Of a stretch of DNA of 64,000 nucleotides, positions 1-7,706 are shown in pieces. Under the pieces are notes generated by a model, which had not been told where the DNA came from, searched no databases, and saw only the letters and a program-made list of their open reading frames with translations. Position 1 is the stretch's first letter. Every line of letters starts with the position of its first letter. Position numbers and translations under genes: made by a program. The DNA is from an uncultured Verrucomicrobiota bacterium (GTDB taxonomy: Bacteria; Verrucomicrobiota; Kiritimatiellia; CAIQIC01; Lenti-01), in NCBI GenBank assembly GCA_937872095.1, contig CALMNW010000085.1, forward strand, positions 1-64,000. The letters are read 5' to 3'.

Positions 1-11
1 TCAACGACTTC

Positions 12-611
12 ATGTCGCGCGCCGTCCCGCCGGCGGCGCCGGCGGACGCCCCCGAAGCCCGGCGGCGGGCGGCGGGCCTGCTGCAGAGCGAGTTCGCCAA
101 GAAGGTCCTGGCCGGCGCGGACGGGCAGCCGCTCGTGCCCGCCGCCGAATTGGCGGCGTGGGCGGGCCGGCTGACGAGCCAGCTTTATGGCCAGGGCGAA
201 ACCGTCTTCCGGCAGGGGGAGCCGGGCGCGTGCTGCTACGTGGTGCTGTCCGGGCGGCTGGAAGGACGCATCGCGCACCGGGAATCGGGCCGGACGACGA
301 CGTTCGAACTGGGGCCGGGCGCGGTCGTCGGCGAGATGAGCCTGGTGACGGGTCTGCCGCGCACGGCGGCCGTCGCCGCAAAGGAATCGGCGGAGCTGCT
401 GAAGATTCCGGCGGCGGATTTCGCGGAACTTCTGGACAAGCACGCGGGGCTGGTCGAACAGCTGAGCCAGCTGGTGGCGGAACGGGCGCAGCAGAACCGC
501 AAGCAGCTCGAAGACGCCTTGGCGGCCGGCGCGGCGCCGGTGGAACAGGCGCTGTCGCGCGACGGCATCCTGAAGCGCTTCTGGCGGCTGTTGGGCGGCG
601 GCGCCCGGTAA
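12..611 (+). CDS. Cyclic nucleotide-binding domain protein, possibly the C-terminal part of a larger protein
   Basis: This 199-residue product contains one cNMP-binding beta-roll at about residues 50-145, with the family signatures GETVFRQGEPG, GAVVGEMSLVTGLPRTAAV and a C-terminal LLKIPAADF strand. The canonical phosphate-binding Arg position is occupied (GLPRTA). The final 50 residues are helical, ending in a basic FWRLL segment. The reading frame is open to the left edge (codons for Asn-Asp-Phe precede the Met), so the ATG at 12 may be internal. An upstream partner such as a mechanosensitive-channel domain, a common fusion with this module, cannot be excluded. It is followed after 111 bp by glgC on the same strand. 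The ligand is unknown. Confidence 0.75.
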   Translation: MSRAVPPAAPADAPEARRRAAGLLQSEFAKKVLAGADGQPLVPAAELAAWAGRLTSQLYGQGETVFRQGEPGACCYVVLSGRLEGRIAHRESGRTTTFELGPGAVVGEMSLVTGLPRTAAVAAKESAELLKIPAADFAELLDKHAGLVEQLSQLVAERAQQNRKQLEDALAAGAAPVEQALSRDGILKRFWRLLGGGAR

Positions 612-722
612 AACGCGGTAAAACCGGCGCCGTTTTGCGGTTGATTTGACCGGAACCGGAACGGATACTGTTTTCGATGGCTGGACGGAAAGCGTCCGCG
701 GCCAGGTGCAAAGAGGTAGACG

Positions 723-1952
<1,230 letters not shown>

Positions 1953-1960
1953 CCCGCCGG

Positions 1961-2069
1961 GGTCATGTTGAGCGAAGGCGCATTGCGCCGGAGTCGAAAC
2001 ATCTCGCGCATGGTCCCCATCTGTCGCGATCGGCCATGACGGAGATCCCTCGACAAGCTCGGGATGACC
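1961..2069. repeat. 109-bp intergenic element with terminal and internal inverted repeats
   Basis: The ends GGTCATGTTGAGC (1961-1973) and GCTCGGGATGACC (2057-2069) are imperfect inverted repeats (10 of 13 match). Inside them, GTCGAAACATCTC and GAGATCCCTCGAC form a second imperfect pair. There is also a small GGCGC-ATT-GCGCC hairpin near the left end. The whole can fold as a long imperfect hairpin between glgC and the convergent gene at 2074. It looks like a miniature inverted-repeat (REP/MITE-like) element and could act as a bidirectional terminator. Confidence 0.5.
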
Positions 2070-2073
2070 GGGC

Positions 2074-3075
2074 TTAAGGCGCCGGCGGCTGGTAGGCAGG
2101 GAGCGCGGGACGCCGGTTGGGGCCGACGACCTTGCCGCGGGAGCCCGGGCTGTCGTTTTCCGGCGCCGATCCGAATTCCAGGTTCTGGCGCCGACAATCG
2201 GAAATCAGCCGGTAGCATTTCGAAATATGGTCGCCGACGGGGACGTTGGTAGGCGCGACGCTTTGGATCGCCTCGAATTTCTTCGCGGCCTGGAACGCGG
2301 TTTCCTCGATGGACTTGAGCAAGTCCACTTGCGATTTGTCGTCGAGAAACTGCTTGTACTGCTGCAAGGCCTGGTTGAACAGCTTCGCGCCCTCGAGATA
2401 GTCGGGGTCTTGCCAAGCCTCGCCGGGTTTAAGCGGCGGCGCGGTCGGCCGGGGGGGCGCCTTGACGACGGGGGCCGGCGCGGGAATCGCGGCCGGCCGG
2501 CCGAAATTCCGGGCTTCCAGCGCCAGCTTCTGGCAGCGGGCGATATATTCGGCGAGCGGCACCGCGGCCGGGGCTTCGGCGCGGATCTGGTTGAACGCCA
2601 CGGCCGCCTGGAGCGCGCCGTCTTCGATCAGCTTCAACTGGCCGTCCGGCCGGCGGTCGCGCTGGTAGGCGCGGTAGCGGTCCAGCGCCTGGTTGAACAG
2701 GCGCACGCCCAAGATGAATTGGGGGTGGTCCCAAGCGGCGGCGGAAAGAAAATCCAGCGCGATCGGGGCGGCCGGCGCGGGAGACGAAACGCCGGCCGCC
2801 GGCTCCGCGGAGGCCGCGGGCGCCGTCGATTCCGCCTCGACGGGTTGCGTTGCGTCCGCCGGAGCCTCGTCCGCCGGGAACCAATACGGCAACCAGCTGT
2901 CCTGGAAATACCACAGCACGTTGCCCAAGGCGGCCAGCACCAGCAACCCGACCAGCCCGAACGCGATGCGCTTCTTCCGGGGCGAAGAAATCTGCATGGC
3001 ATAGACTTCGGATTTCGTCAGGCGGATCTTCTTCCGGCCGGTCGGCGGCGGGGGTTGGGGCGTGGGTTCATCCAT
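2074..3075 (-). CDS. Single-pass membrane protein with two about 80-residue helical repeats, function unknown
   Basis: The 333-residue product starts at the ATG at 3075. Longer starts would read through an AT-rich intergenic stretch. It has a basic cytoplasmic N-terminus (KKIRLTKSE), one membrane segment at about 65-80 (FGLVGLLVLAALGNVLWYF) and an Ala/Pro-rich linker. Two copies of a helical repeat follow (WDHPQFILGVRLFNQALDRY and WQDPDYLEGAKLFNQALQQY), each ending in a Cys-containing helix (ARCQKLALEARNFG and SKCYRLISDCRRQNLEFG). The repeats look TPR-like and probably face the periplasm. It is convergent with glgC and divergent from the glycosyltransferase. I do not recognise the family. Confidence 0.75.
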   Translation of the reverse strand: MDEPTPQPPPPTGRKKIRLTKSEVYAMQISSPRKKRIAFGLVGLLVLAALGNVLWYFQDSWLPYWFPADEAPADATQPVEAESTAPAASAEPAAGVSSPAPAAPIALDFLSAAAWDHPQFILGVRLFNQALDRYRAYQRDRRPDGQLKLIEDGALQAAVAFNQIRAEAPAAVPLAEYIARCQKLALEARNFGRPAAIPAPAPVVKAPPRPTAPPLKPGEAWQDPDYLEGAKLFNQALQQYKQFLDDKSQVDLLKSIEETAFQAAKKFEAIQSVAPTNVPVGDHISKCYRLISDCRRQNLEFGSAPENDSPGSRGKVVGPNRRPALPAYQPPAP

Positions 3076-3178
3076 GCCAAAAGAATGCGAAAAATCACCG
3101 GGAAAAACAATGTCAATTGCATCTTCGCAAGCGCGAAACCGCCCAACGGATGCCGTTCTCGGATGGCCGGACGTTTTT

Positions 3179-3220
3179 ATGATATTTATAAATAACATAT
3201 ATGATATTTATAAATAACAT
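3179..3220. repeat. Tandem 20-bp AT-rich repeat in a divergent promoter region
   Basis: The 20-mer ATGATATTTATAAATAACAT occurs exactly twice (3179-3198 and 3201-3220), a 22-bp period. Each copy contains the perfect palindrome ATTTATAAAT. It lies between the divergently transcribed genes starting at 3075 and 3286 and is strikingly AT-rich for this genome. An operator or nucleoid-protein site is plausible but not proven. Confidence 0.6.
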
Positions 3221-3285
3221 AATTCGCCGGCGGCGGAGTTTGATCGACGGAGGTCTTCTTTTTCAGGAGGAAAGAGAGTATAAGG

Positions 3286-4407
3286 ATGGGCATGAAAGTC
3301 TGCATGGACATCCAGGCGGCGCTGGGCCAGCGCGCGGGCGTGGGGCGCTACGTGCGCGAACTGCTTTTCCATCTGGGGGCCGCCGCGGGCGCGGACGAGC
3401 TGGCGGCGTTCTATTTCGACTTCAAGCGCACCGGCCTGGACGCCGCGCCGCCGGGCGTGGAGCTGCGCTCGTGCCGCTGGCTGCCCGGCCGCGTCGCGCA
3501 GGCCGCGTGGAAGCGCCTCGGCTTTCCGCCCTACGAATGGTTCGCGGGCCGAGCCGACCTCTACCACTTTCCCAACTTCATCCGCCCGCCGCTCGGGCGC
3601 GGACGGAAATCCGTCGTGACGATCCACGACGTGTCTTTCCTGCGCATGCCCGAAACGACGGAAGCCAAGAATCTCGCCTGGCTCTCCGCCGAAATCCACG
3701 CCACCGCCGAACGCGCCGACGCCATCCTGACCGACAGCCGGTTCTCCGCGCGCGAGATCGTCGAGCTGCTGCGCGTGCCGGCGGAAAAGGTGTTCCCCGT
3801 TTGGCTGGGCCTGCCTAAGTTCGGTCCGCCGCCCGCGCCGGAAGCCGCCGCGGCCGCGCGCCGCGCCCTGGGCTTGGACAAGCCGTACCTGCTGATGGTC
3901 GGCACGATCGAACCGCGCAAGAACATCCCGTTCCTCGTGAAGATCTACGAAGCGCTGCGGGACTTCGACGGCGATCTCGTGCTGGCGGGCGGACTCGGCT
4001 GGAAGACTGGGCCCACGCTGAAGGCCATCGCCGAATCGCCGCGCAAGGGCGGGATCAAGCTGCTGAAGCACCTGAGCGACGCGCAGCTCTCGGCGCTCTA
4101 CGCCGGCGCCGCGGCGTTTACGTTTCCGACGCGCTACGAAGGGTTCGGCTTCACGCCGCTGGAAGCGATGGGCCGCGGCGCGCCCGTGGTTTCCGCGCGG
4201 AACAGTTCTTTGCCCGAAGTGCTCGGCGATGCCGTCGCATGGGTGGAGGGATATGATGTCGAAGCCTGGGCCGCCGCCATCCGCGGCGTGCTGAACGATT
4301 CCGCCCGCGCCGCGCACCTGCGCGCCGCCGGCCTCGAACAGGCCCGGAAATTCACCTGGGAAGAAACCGCGCGCCAAACCTGGGAAGTCTACCGCCGCCT
4401 CGCCTAA
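3286..4407 (+). CDS. GT4-family (GT-B fold) glycosyltransferase
   Basis: The 373-residue product resembles group 1 glycosyltransferases that move a sugar from a nucleotide donor to a glycan or lipid acceptor. Supporting motifs are the N-terminal GVGRYVRELLFHL loop, TIHDVSFLRMPE, the inter-domain LLMVGTIEPRKNI, and the C-terminal donor site YEGFGFTPLEAMGRGAPVV with the EX7E-type glutamates, followed by SLPEVLGDA. An AGGAGG sits about 13 nt upstream of the first ATG; a second in-frame ATG at 3292 is nearer and equally possible. The acceptor is not predictable. It may act in exopolysaccharide or LPS synthesis. Confidence 0.9.
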   Translation: MGMKVCMDIQAALGQRAGVGRYVRELLFHLGAAAGADELAAFYFDFKRTGLDAAPPGVELRSCRWLPGRVAQAAWKRLGFPPYEWFAGRADLYHFPNFIRPPLGRGRKSVVTIHDVSFLRMPETTEAKNLAWLSAEIHATAERADAILTDSRFSAREIVELLRVPAEKVFPVWLGLPKFGPPPAPEAAAAARRALGLDKPYLLMVGTIEPRKNIPFLVKIYEALRDFDGDLVLAGGLGWKTGPTLKAIAESPRKGGIKLLKHLSDAQLSALYAGAAAFTFPTRYEGFGFTPLEAMGRGAPVVSARNSSLPEVLGDAVAWVEGYDVEAWAAAIRGVLNDSARAAHLRAAGLEQARKFTWEETARQTWEVYRRLA

Positions 4408-4447
4408 AATCCCCCCCGCTCCCGGCGAGGGGAATCGCGGCTTAACG

Positions 4448-5116
4448 TCAGTGGGCAGGGGATCCGGCACCTTGTGGCGCGTACCCTGCACCCCCTTGGG
4501 CACTCGGTCGTTCTTCTTCGATTAGATCATACAGAACATTACCGCTCTCAAACAAAAACTTCAGTCCGGTAGGCGTGAGGCTCCATGTGCTCATGCCGGA
4601 TCGACCCTTGTTATGACGCTCAATCATCCCCATATCAGCTAGCTTTAGCAGCTTGTATTCCAATTCAAGAGGAGCGTATTTGAGGTGATGTTCGACAAGC
4701 TGTTTTGTCCCCATCGGAATCCCTTCCTCATAACCGTCATGGAGCAAATACTGCATAAAATATATATCATCTTCGTCTGGCGTCTGCCCGGGTGTCTGAT
4801 TAAGAGTGTTGTTGTCTGGCGCACATAGATGTTTGCCAATTATCGGAAGGGCTAATTCTATTAACTTGTGTACCGGGCCGTTAAAAAACTCGCGATTCTT
4901 GTTTGGCCGATAAGATGCCAGCGTATCATGTATCGATTTTTCACAAGTATCGGGTTCAGTGACCTGGAATGTTGCAACGACTTGAAATGGTTGCGGAACC
5001 CCAGTAGCAGAAAGTTGTCGAAGCCTGGTCTCAATGGTTCCAGCAGTGCGGCCAATTTTAACAAGGCCAGGCATGGCGGAGTTGATCAAGAAATATATAG
5101 TACCATTGTTACTCAT
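4448..5116 (-). CDS. T5orf172/GIY-YIG-type nuclease-domain protein with C-terminal winged-helix-like region
   Basis: The first 95 residues match the T5orf172 variety of the GIY-YIG fold: the beta-strand IYFLINSAMPGLVKIGRT, the Arg in RLRQLSATG, a helix with Glu-Lys-Ser-Ile-His and a final REFF. The middle and C-terminal part (about 115-200) looks like a winged helix (MGTKQLVEHHLKYAPLELEYKLLKLADMG). Base composition is clearly lower in GC than the flanks, indicating acquisition by transfer. The last about 20 residues (SAQGGAGYAPQGAGSPAH) are encoded in high-GC DNA, so the original 3' end may have been replaced at the insert junction near 4500. It is probably co-transcribed with the gene at 5753. 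No strong ribosome-binding site is visible. Confidence 0.75.
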   Translation of the reverse strand: MSNNGTIYFLINSAMPGLVKIGRTAGTIETRLRQLSATGVPQPFQVVATFQVTEPDTCEKSIHDTLASYRPNKNREFFNGPVHKLIELALPIIGKHLCAPDNNTLNQTPGQTPDEDDIYFMQYLLHDGYEEGIPMGTKQLVEHHLKYAPLELEYKLLKLADMGMIERHNKGRSGMSTWSLTPTGLKFLFESGNVLYDLIEEERPSAQGGAGYAPQGAGSPAH

Positions 5117-5216
5117 GTGGATTGTGCCCAGTAAAACAGGTCAGGTAGTTTGACGCAATTGTGTAGATCCTTGGTAGCCGATTGTCGTTTTCATGGCTTG
5201 AAAAAGTGCGGTCCAT

Positions 5217-5753
5217 TTAAGCATGTGCATCGTGGTACTGGTTCATGGAGAAATATAAAACCAACCCCAACTGTGCCTGTGGCGCATTGTTTCCGATCCT
5301 GCGTGATAGAATCCAATCGCAAAGCCGCTTGCTGGAAAATGTCAGCTTTTGAGATTCCAGATAAAATTCAAAAAGGTAGCGCATTATTGCGCGATGTGTT
5401 TTATCTGGTATCCCGTCTAGCATGATATTCACTATCGATCTGTTAGAGATATTTCCGCTACAATCTGATATTCCTTTGCAGGCCTTGACCATTCCTTTGA
5501 AAAGGTCGTAATTGGGCCCGATCATTTCTGGGGAAAGCACGACAAATACATTTTGGATCCCGAGTGAAGTCCCCAGCGTCAGTTCGCATTGTGTAATCCA
5601 ATCTGTTTGATCATCAACAGTGAGCTCCTTGTCGGGTAATCTGGGCAAGATAAAGTCACAATTAACCTGAAAATGATTCTTGGATGCGGATGCCACCTGT
5701 TCAGGAGAAACTCGGCGTTTAAGAAATAACGACAATAGACTCGGGTATTTCAT
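5217..5753 (-). CDS. Hypothetical protein in a low-GC insert
   Basis: The 178-residue product is not recognised. It has no signal peptide or membrane helix and looks like a mixed alpha/beta soluble protein (DFILPRLPDKELTVDDQTDW, NVFVVLSPEMIGPNYDLFKG, helical HRAIMRYLFEFYLESQK). The N-terminal LLSLFLKRRVSPEQVA could be a short DNA- or protein-binding helix. Codon use is AT-shifted, like the GIY-YIG gene 100 bp downstream, and unlike all other genes here. The pair probably arrived together as cargo. A role in defence or mobile-element biology is possible from context only. Confidence 0.55.
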   Translation of the reverse strand: MKYPSLLSLFLKRRVSPEQVASASKNHFQVNCDFILPRLPDKELTVDDQTDWITQCELTLGTSLGIQNVFVVLSPEMIGPNYDLFKGMVKACKGISDCSGNISNRSIVNIMLDGIPDKTHRAIMRYLFEFYLESQKLTFSSKRLCDWILSRRIGNNAPQAQLGLVLYFSMNQYHDAHA

Positions 5754-5813
5754 TTTGTATTTCTCTTATGGCCATGAGGATTTATTCACTGAATTTCAGG
5801 TTGTCCCTATGCT

Positions 5814-6064
5814 GTCAGCGGCCCATTCCGTTGGATGACATGGTAGGCGGGGAAAGAGGGGCGGTCAAGGCGGCGGAGGGGGCTCAAAACGGGTCGAAAT
5901 GCCTCGAAAATGGCTTATTGGGGCCCTAAAACGGCCAAAACTGCGATAAAACGCAAAATGGGGGGCAAAAAATGGCCGAGCGGACGCTCGGCGTACCCAG
6001 AAAGGACGGTTTTGATGGCGGCGGGCCCCATTTGCGTCCCTCCGCGTTCATTTGCGGTCGGATT
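5814..6064. repeat. Non-coding direct repeat, copy 1 (about 250 bp)
   Basis: This stretch matches 7092-7332 along its whole length at roughly 85-90 percent by eye. Shared long words include GGGGCTCAAAACGGGTCGAA and GCAAAATGGGGGGCAAAAAA. It contains the small perfect hairpin CCGAGCG-GA-CGCTCGG (about 5978-5993). No plausible coding sequence spans it on either strand. With 6065-6214 it fills the 461-bp gap between the genes at 5753 and 6215. The remainder of that gap holds a GCGCGAAGGC-type tract and the second short repeat at 6168. Confidence 0.8.
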
Positions 6065-6167
6065 TTCCGGATTATCGTCTCGCACGAAGGCGCGAAGGCA
6101 CGGAGAAGCTGCGATTTGTGTCCCTTGGCGGCTTTGTGTCTTGGTGTGAGCGGATCCGGACCTTTTC

Positions 6168-6206
6168 GCGATTTGTGGTGCGGAGAGGGCGTTCAGTGGA
6201 ATCAGG
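6168..6206. repeat. Short direct repeat (copy 1) abutting a gene 3' end
   Basis: GCGATTTGTGGTGCGGAGAG and the following GGCGTTC...ATCAGG recur at 7667-7706 with few changes. Each copy lies within about 10 bp of the stop codon of the minus-strand gene to its right (stop at 6215 here, 7702 for copy 2). The two repeats therefore bracket a longer duplicated module whose centre has diverged. Confidence 0.65.
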
Positions 6207-6214
6207 CGCGTTTT

Positions 6215-6679
6215 TTACCACAGGCGGGGGATGAAACGACCCGTGCGCTTGGCGTACGCCACATATTCATCGCCGAATTGGGCGACCATGCCCTTTTCTT
6301 CCACGGCGATGACGAGATGCCAGAGCACGTGGAGCGCCACGATCCAGAGGAGCCAAATCCAATGGTCGAGGAAGACGGCGACGCCGGGCGCACCCAGGGA
6401 AATGAACGATGCGTAGAGCGGGTGGCGCACCCAGCGATAGGCGCCTCCCGTGCATAAGCCGTGGCCGCGTTGAGCCACCGGGAGGGAACGGAAGGACCAG
6501 ACGACCCCGGCCAAGTTGCCCAGACCCGCGACGATCAGGACCCCGTATCGGACCTGCGGCGAAAGCCCCAGGGTGCCGGCAGGAAAACGGTTCTGGCACC
6601 ACAAGGCGAGACCGATAAGAGCGAGGGTGAGCAGAACGCCCAGCGGGCCTGCTCCAAAGATTCGGAAAAACGCGTTCAT
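6215..6679 (-). CDS. Isoprenylcysteine carboxyl methyltransferase-like membrane methyltransferase
   Basis: The 154-residue integral membrane protein starts at the ATG at 6679, preceded by a GGAGA Shine-Dalgarno 5 nt upstream. It shows at least four hydrophobic segments and the ICMT/PEMT-type C-terminal signature: GAYRWVRHPLYASFISLGAPG with the conserved Arg-His-Pro, and a late EEKGMVAQFGDEYVAYAKRTGRFIP that matches the SAM-binding E-x(n)-Y-x2-Y-x5-R-F-I-P pattern. It probably transfers a methyl group from SAM to a membrane-located substrate; the substrate is unknown. It lies between the two copies of a non-coding repeat. Confidence 0.85.
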   Translation of the reverse strand: MNAFFRIFGAGPLGVLLTLALIGLALWCQNRFPAGTLGLSPQVRYGVLIVAGLGNLAGVVWSFRSLPVAQRGHGLCTGGAYRWVRHPLYASFISLGAPGVAVFLDHWIWLLWIVALHVLWHLVIAVEEKGMVAQFGDEYVAYAKRTGRFIPRLW

Positions 6680-6764
6680 GAAATCTCCGAAATGATTTGG
6701 GCGTCGCGGTTCAGGCGGAGGCGACTTGCGGCCGATGGCCGCCAATGCCTTCTTGGCGGTCTTT

Positions 6765-7040
6765 CTATTTCGGTTTCTTGGATTCTTCCAGTTGCCTTAA
6801 AAATGCGGGGTTGAGTGCCCTTACTTCGGTAAAAATAATGTCCTGCTTCATTTCTTTTCCGATGAGAGGAGGGCGTTTTCGCAGGACATACGCTTTGCCA
6901 TCGGCCTGGCCGATGTATTCGTACCAGTAGAAAGAGTTCACAACTTGTAGGTCTGTCTGGAATTTCTCTGGCGTAACTTTATGAATGCTAGAGCAACCGG
7001 TTAGCGCCATTGCGAGGAGCAGTATGGTTGCCTTTTTCAT
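6765..7040 (-). CDS. Small predicted lipoprotein
   Basis: The 91-residue product starts MKKATILLLAMALTGCSS, a textbook lipoprotein signal with lipobox LTGC, so the mature chain begins at Cys16. A GAGGG Shine-Dalgarno precedes the ATG at 7040. The mature part is short and polar (LQVVNSFYWYEYIGQADGKA, LRKRPPLIGKEMKQDIIFTE), with no recognised domain. It lies 85 bp upstream of the methyltransferase on the same strand. Base composition is lower in GC than the neighbourhood average. Confidence 0.7.
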   Translation of the reverse strand: MKKATILLLAMALTGCSSIHKVTPEKFQTDLQVVNSFYWYEYIGQADGKAYVLRKRPPLIGKEMKQDIIFTEVRALNPAFLRQLEESKKPK

Positions 7041-7091
7041 TCTTTCCCTCGAACAGTATTTATTCAACGAACGACGAGTTATTTTTTTGCC

Positions 7092-7332
7092 GACAGCGGT
7101 TCATTCCGTTGGATGCCATGATAGGCGGGGAAGGAGGGGCGGTCAAGGCGGCGGAGGGGGCTCAAAACGGGTCGAAATGCCTCGAAAATGGCTTTTTGGG
7201 GCCATGAAACGGTCCAAACCGCGATAAAACGCAAAATGGGGGGCAAAAAATGGTCGAGCGGACGCTCGGCGGACCCAGAAAGGCGGTTTTTGGGGTAATC
7301 AGGTCCCATTTGCGTCCATTTGCGGTTGGATT
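7092..7332. repeat. Non-coding direct repeat, copy 2 (about 240 bp)
   Basis: This is the second copy of the module at 5814-6064, with the same order of words and the related hairpin CGAGCG-GA-CGCTCG. Together with 7333-7701 it fills the 661-bp gap between the lipoprotein gene and the methyltransferase gene at 7702. The right half of the gap holds the hairpins at 7308-7374 and 7404-7478, an AACAGGATG/CATCCTGTT inverted pair (7531-7539/7553-7561) and the short repeat copy at 7667-7706. No coding sequence is supported in the gap. Confidence 0.8.
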
Positions 7333-7374
7333 ATGGGCCGAAAACGGCGATCTGGACCGCAAATGGACGCAAAT
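7308..7374. repeat. Long nested hairpin
   Basis: ATTTGCGTCCATTTGCGGT (7308-7326) is perfectly complementary to 7356-7374, a 19-bp stem with a 29-nt loop. The loop itself contains GCCG-AAAA-CGGC (7337-7348), a tetraloop-type inner hairpin. Copy 1 of the flanking repeat has a degraded left arm and no right arm. It could be a structured RNA, a terminator or a transposon-related palindrome. Confidence 0.75.
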
Positions 7375-7403
7375 CCACGCATATGGGGGCTGGAAGCGGT
7401 CGA

Positions 7404-7478
7404 CCGGGACGAGGTCGTCCCGGCACCAAGCAGCCACGGGATACATGTCTTTGGAGCCCCCGACGATCCCGTCGGGGG
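7404..7478. repeat. Two adjacent perfect 9-bp-stem hairpins
   Basis: CCGGGACGA-GG-TCGTCCCGG (7404-7423) and CCCCCGACG-ATCC-CGTCGGGGG (7457-7478) are perfect inverted repeats separated by 33 bp in a gene-free stretch. Neither is followed by a clear T tract, so simple intrinsic terminator function is not obvious. Confidence 0.6.
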
Positions 7479-7666
7479 ATGGAGCGGCCGCGGTATTCTG
7501 AAAATAGCCCTAAAACGGGGATTTCAGCACAACAGGATGGGAAAGGGGGATTCATCCTGTTTTCCTGAGCATTTCCTGTTTTCCTGCTTCGGTTTTATGG
7601 ATGAGCGGACCTGATTCACCCGTCACGCGAGGTGGCGGGGGTCTAAGAGGGAAAAACGGGGCAGCC

Positions 7667-7706
7667 GCGATTTGTGGCGCAGGGAGGGCGTTCGGCGGGG
7701 ATCAGG
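7667..7706. repeat. Short direct repeat (copy 2), overlapping a stop codon
   Basis: This matches 6168-6206 (GCGATTTGTGGCGCAGGGAG then GGCGTTCGGCGGGGATCAGG). The TGA stop of the minus-strand methyltransferase gene (7702-7704) lies inside it, so the repeat boundary reaches into the gene end. Confidence 0.6.

Noticed and set aside
611-722. Terminator and promoter signals between the cNMP-binding gene and glgC
   Set aside because: TTGATT and TACTGT hexamers have poor spacing and the CGGCGCCG palindrome has no loop, so neither could be supported.
5910-6457. Short frames in the repeat module
   Set aside because: They are not preserved between the two module copies, lack ribosome-binding sites and show no protein-like composition.
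5847-7332. Repeats considered as a CRISPR array
   Set aside because: There are only two copies, each about 250 bp and over 1 kb apart; no short regularly spaced repeats and no cas genes are present.
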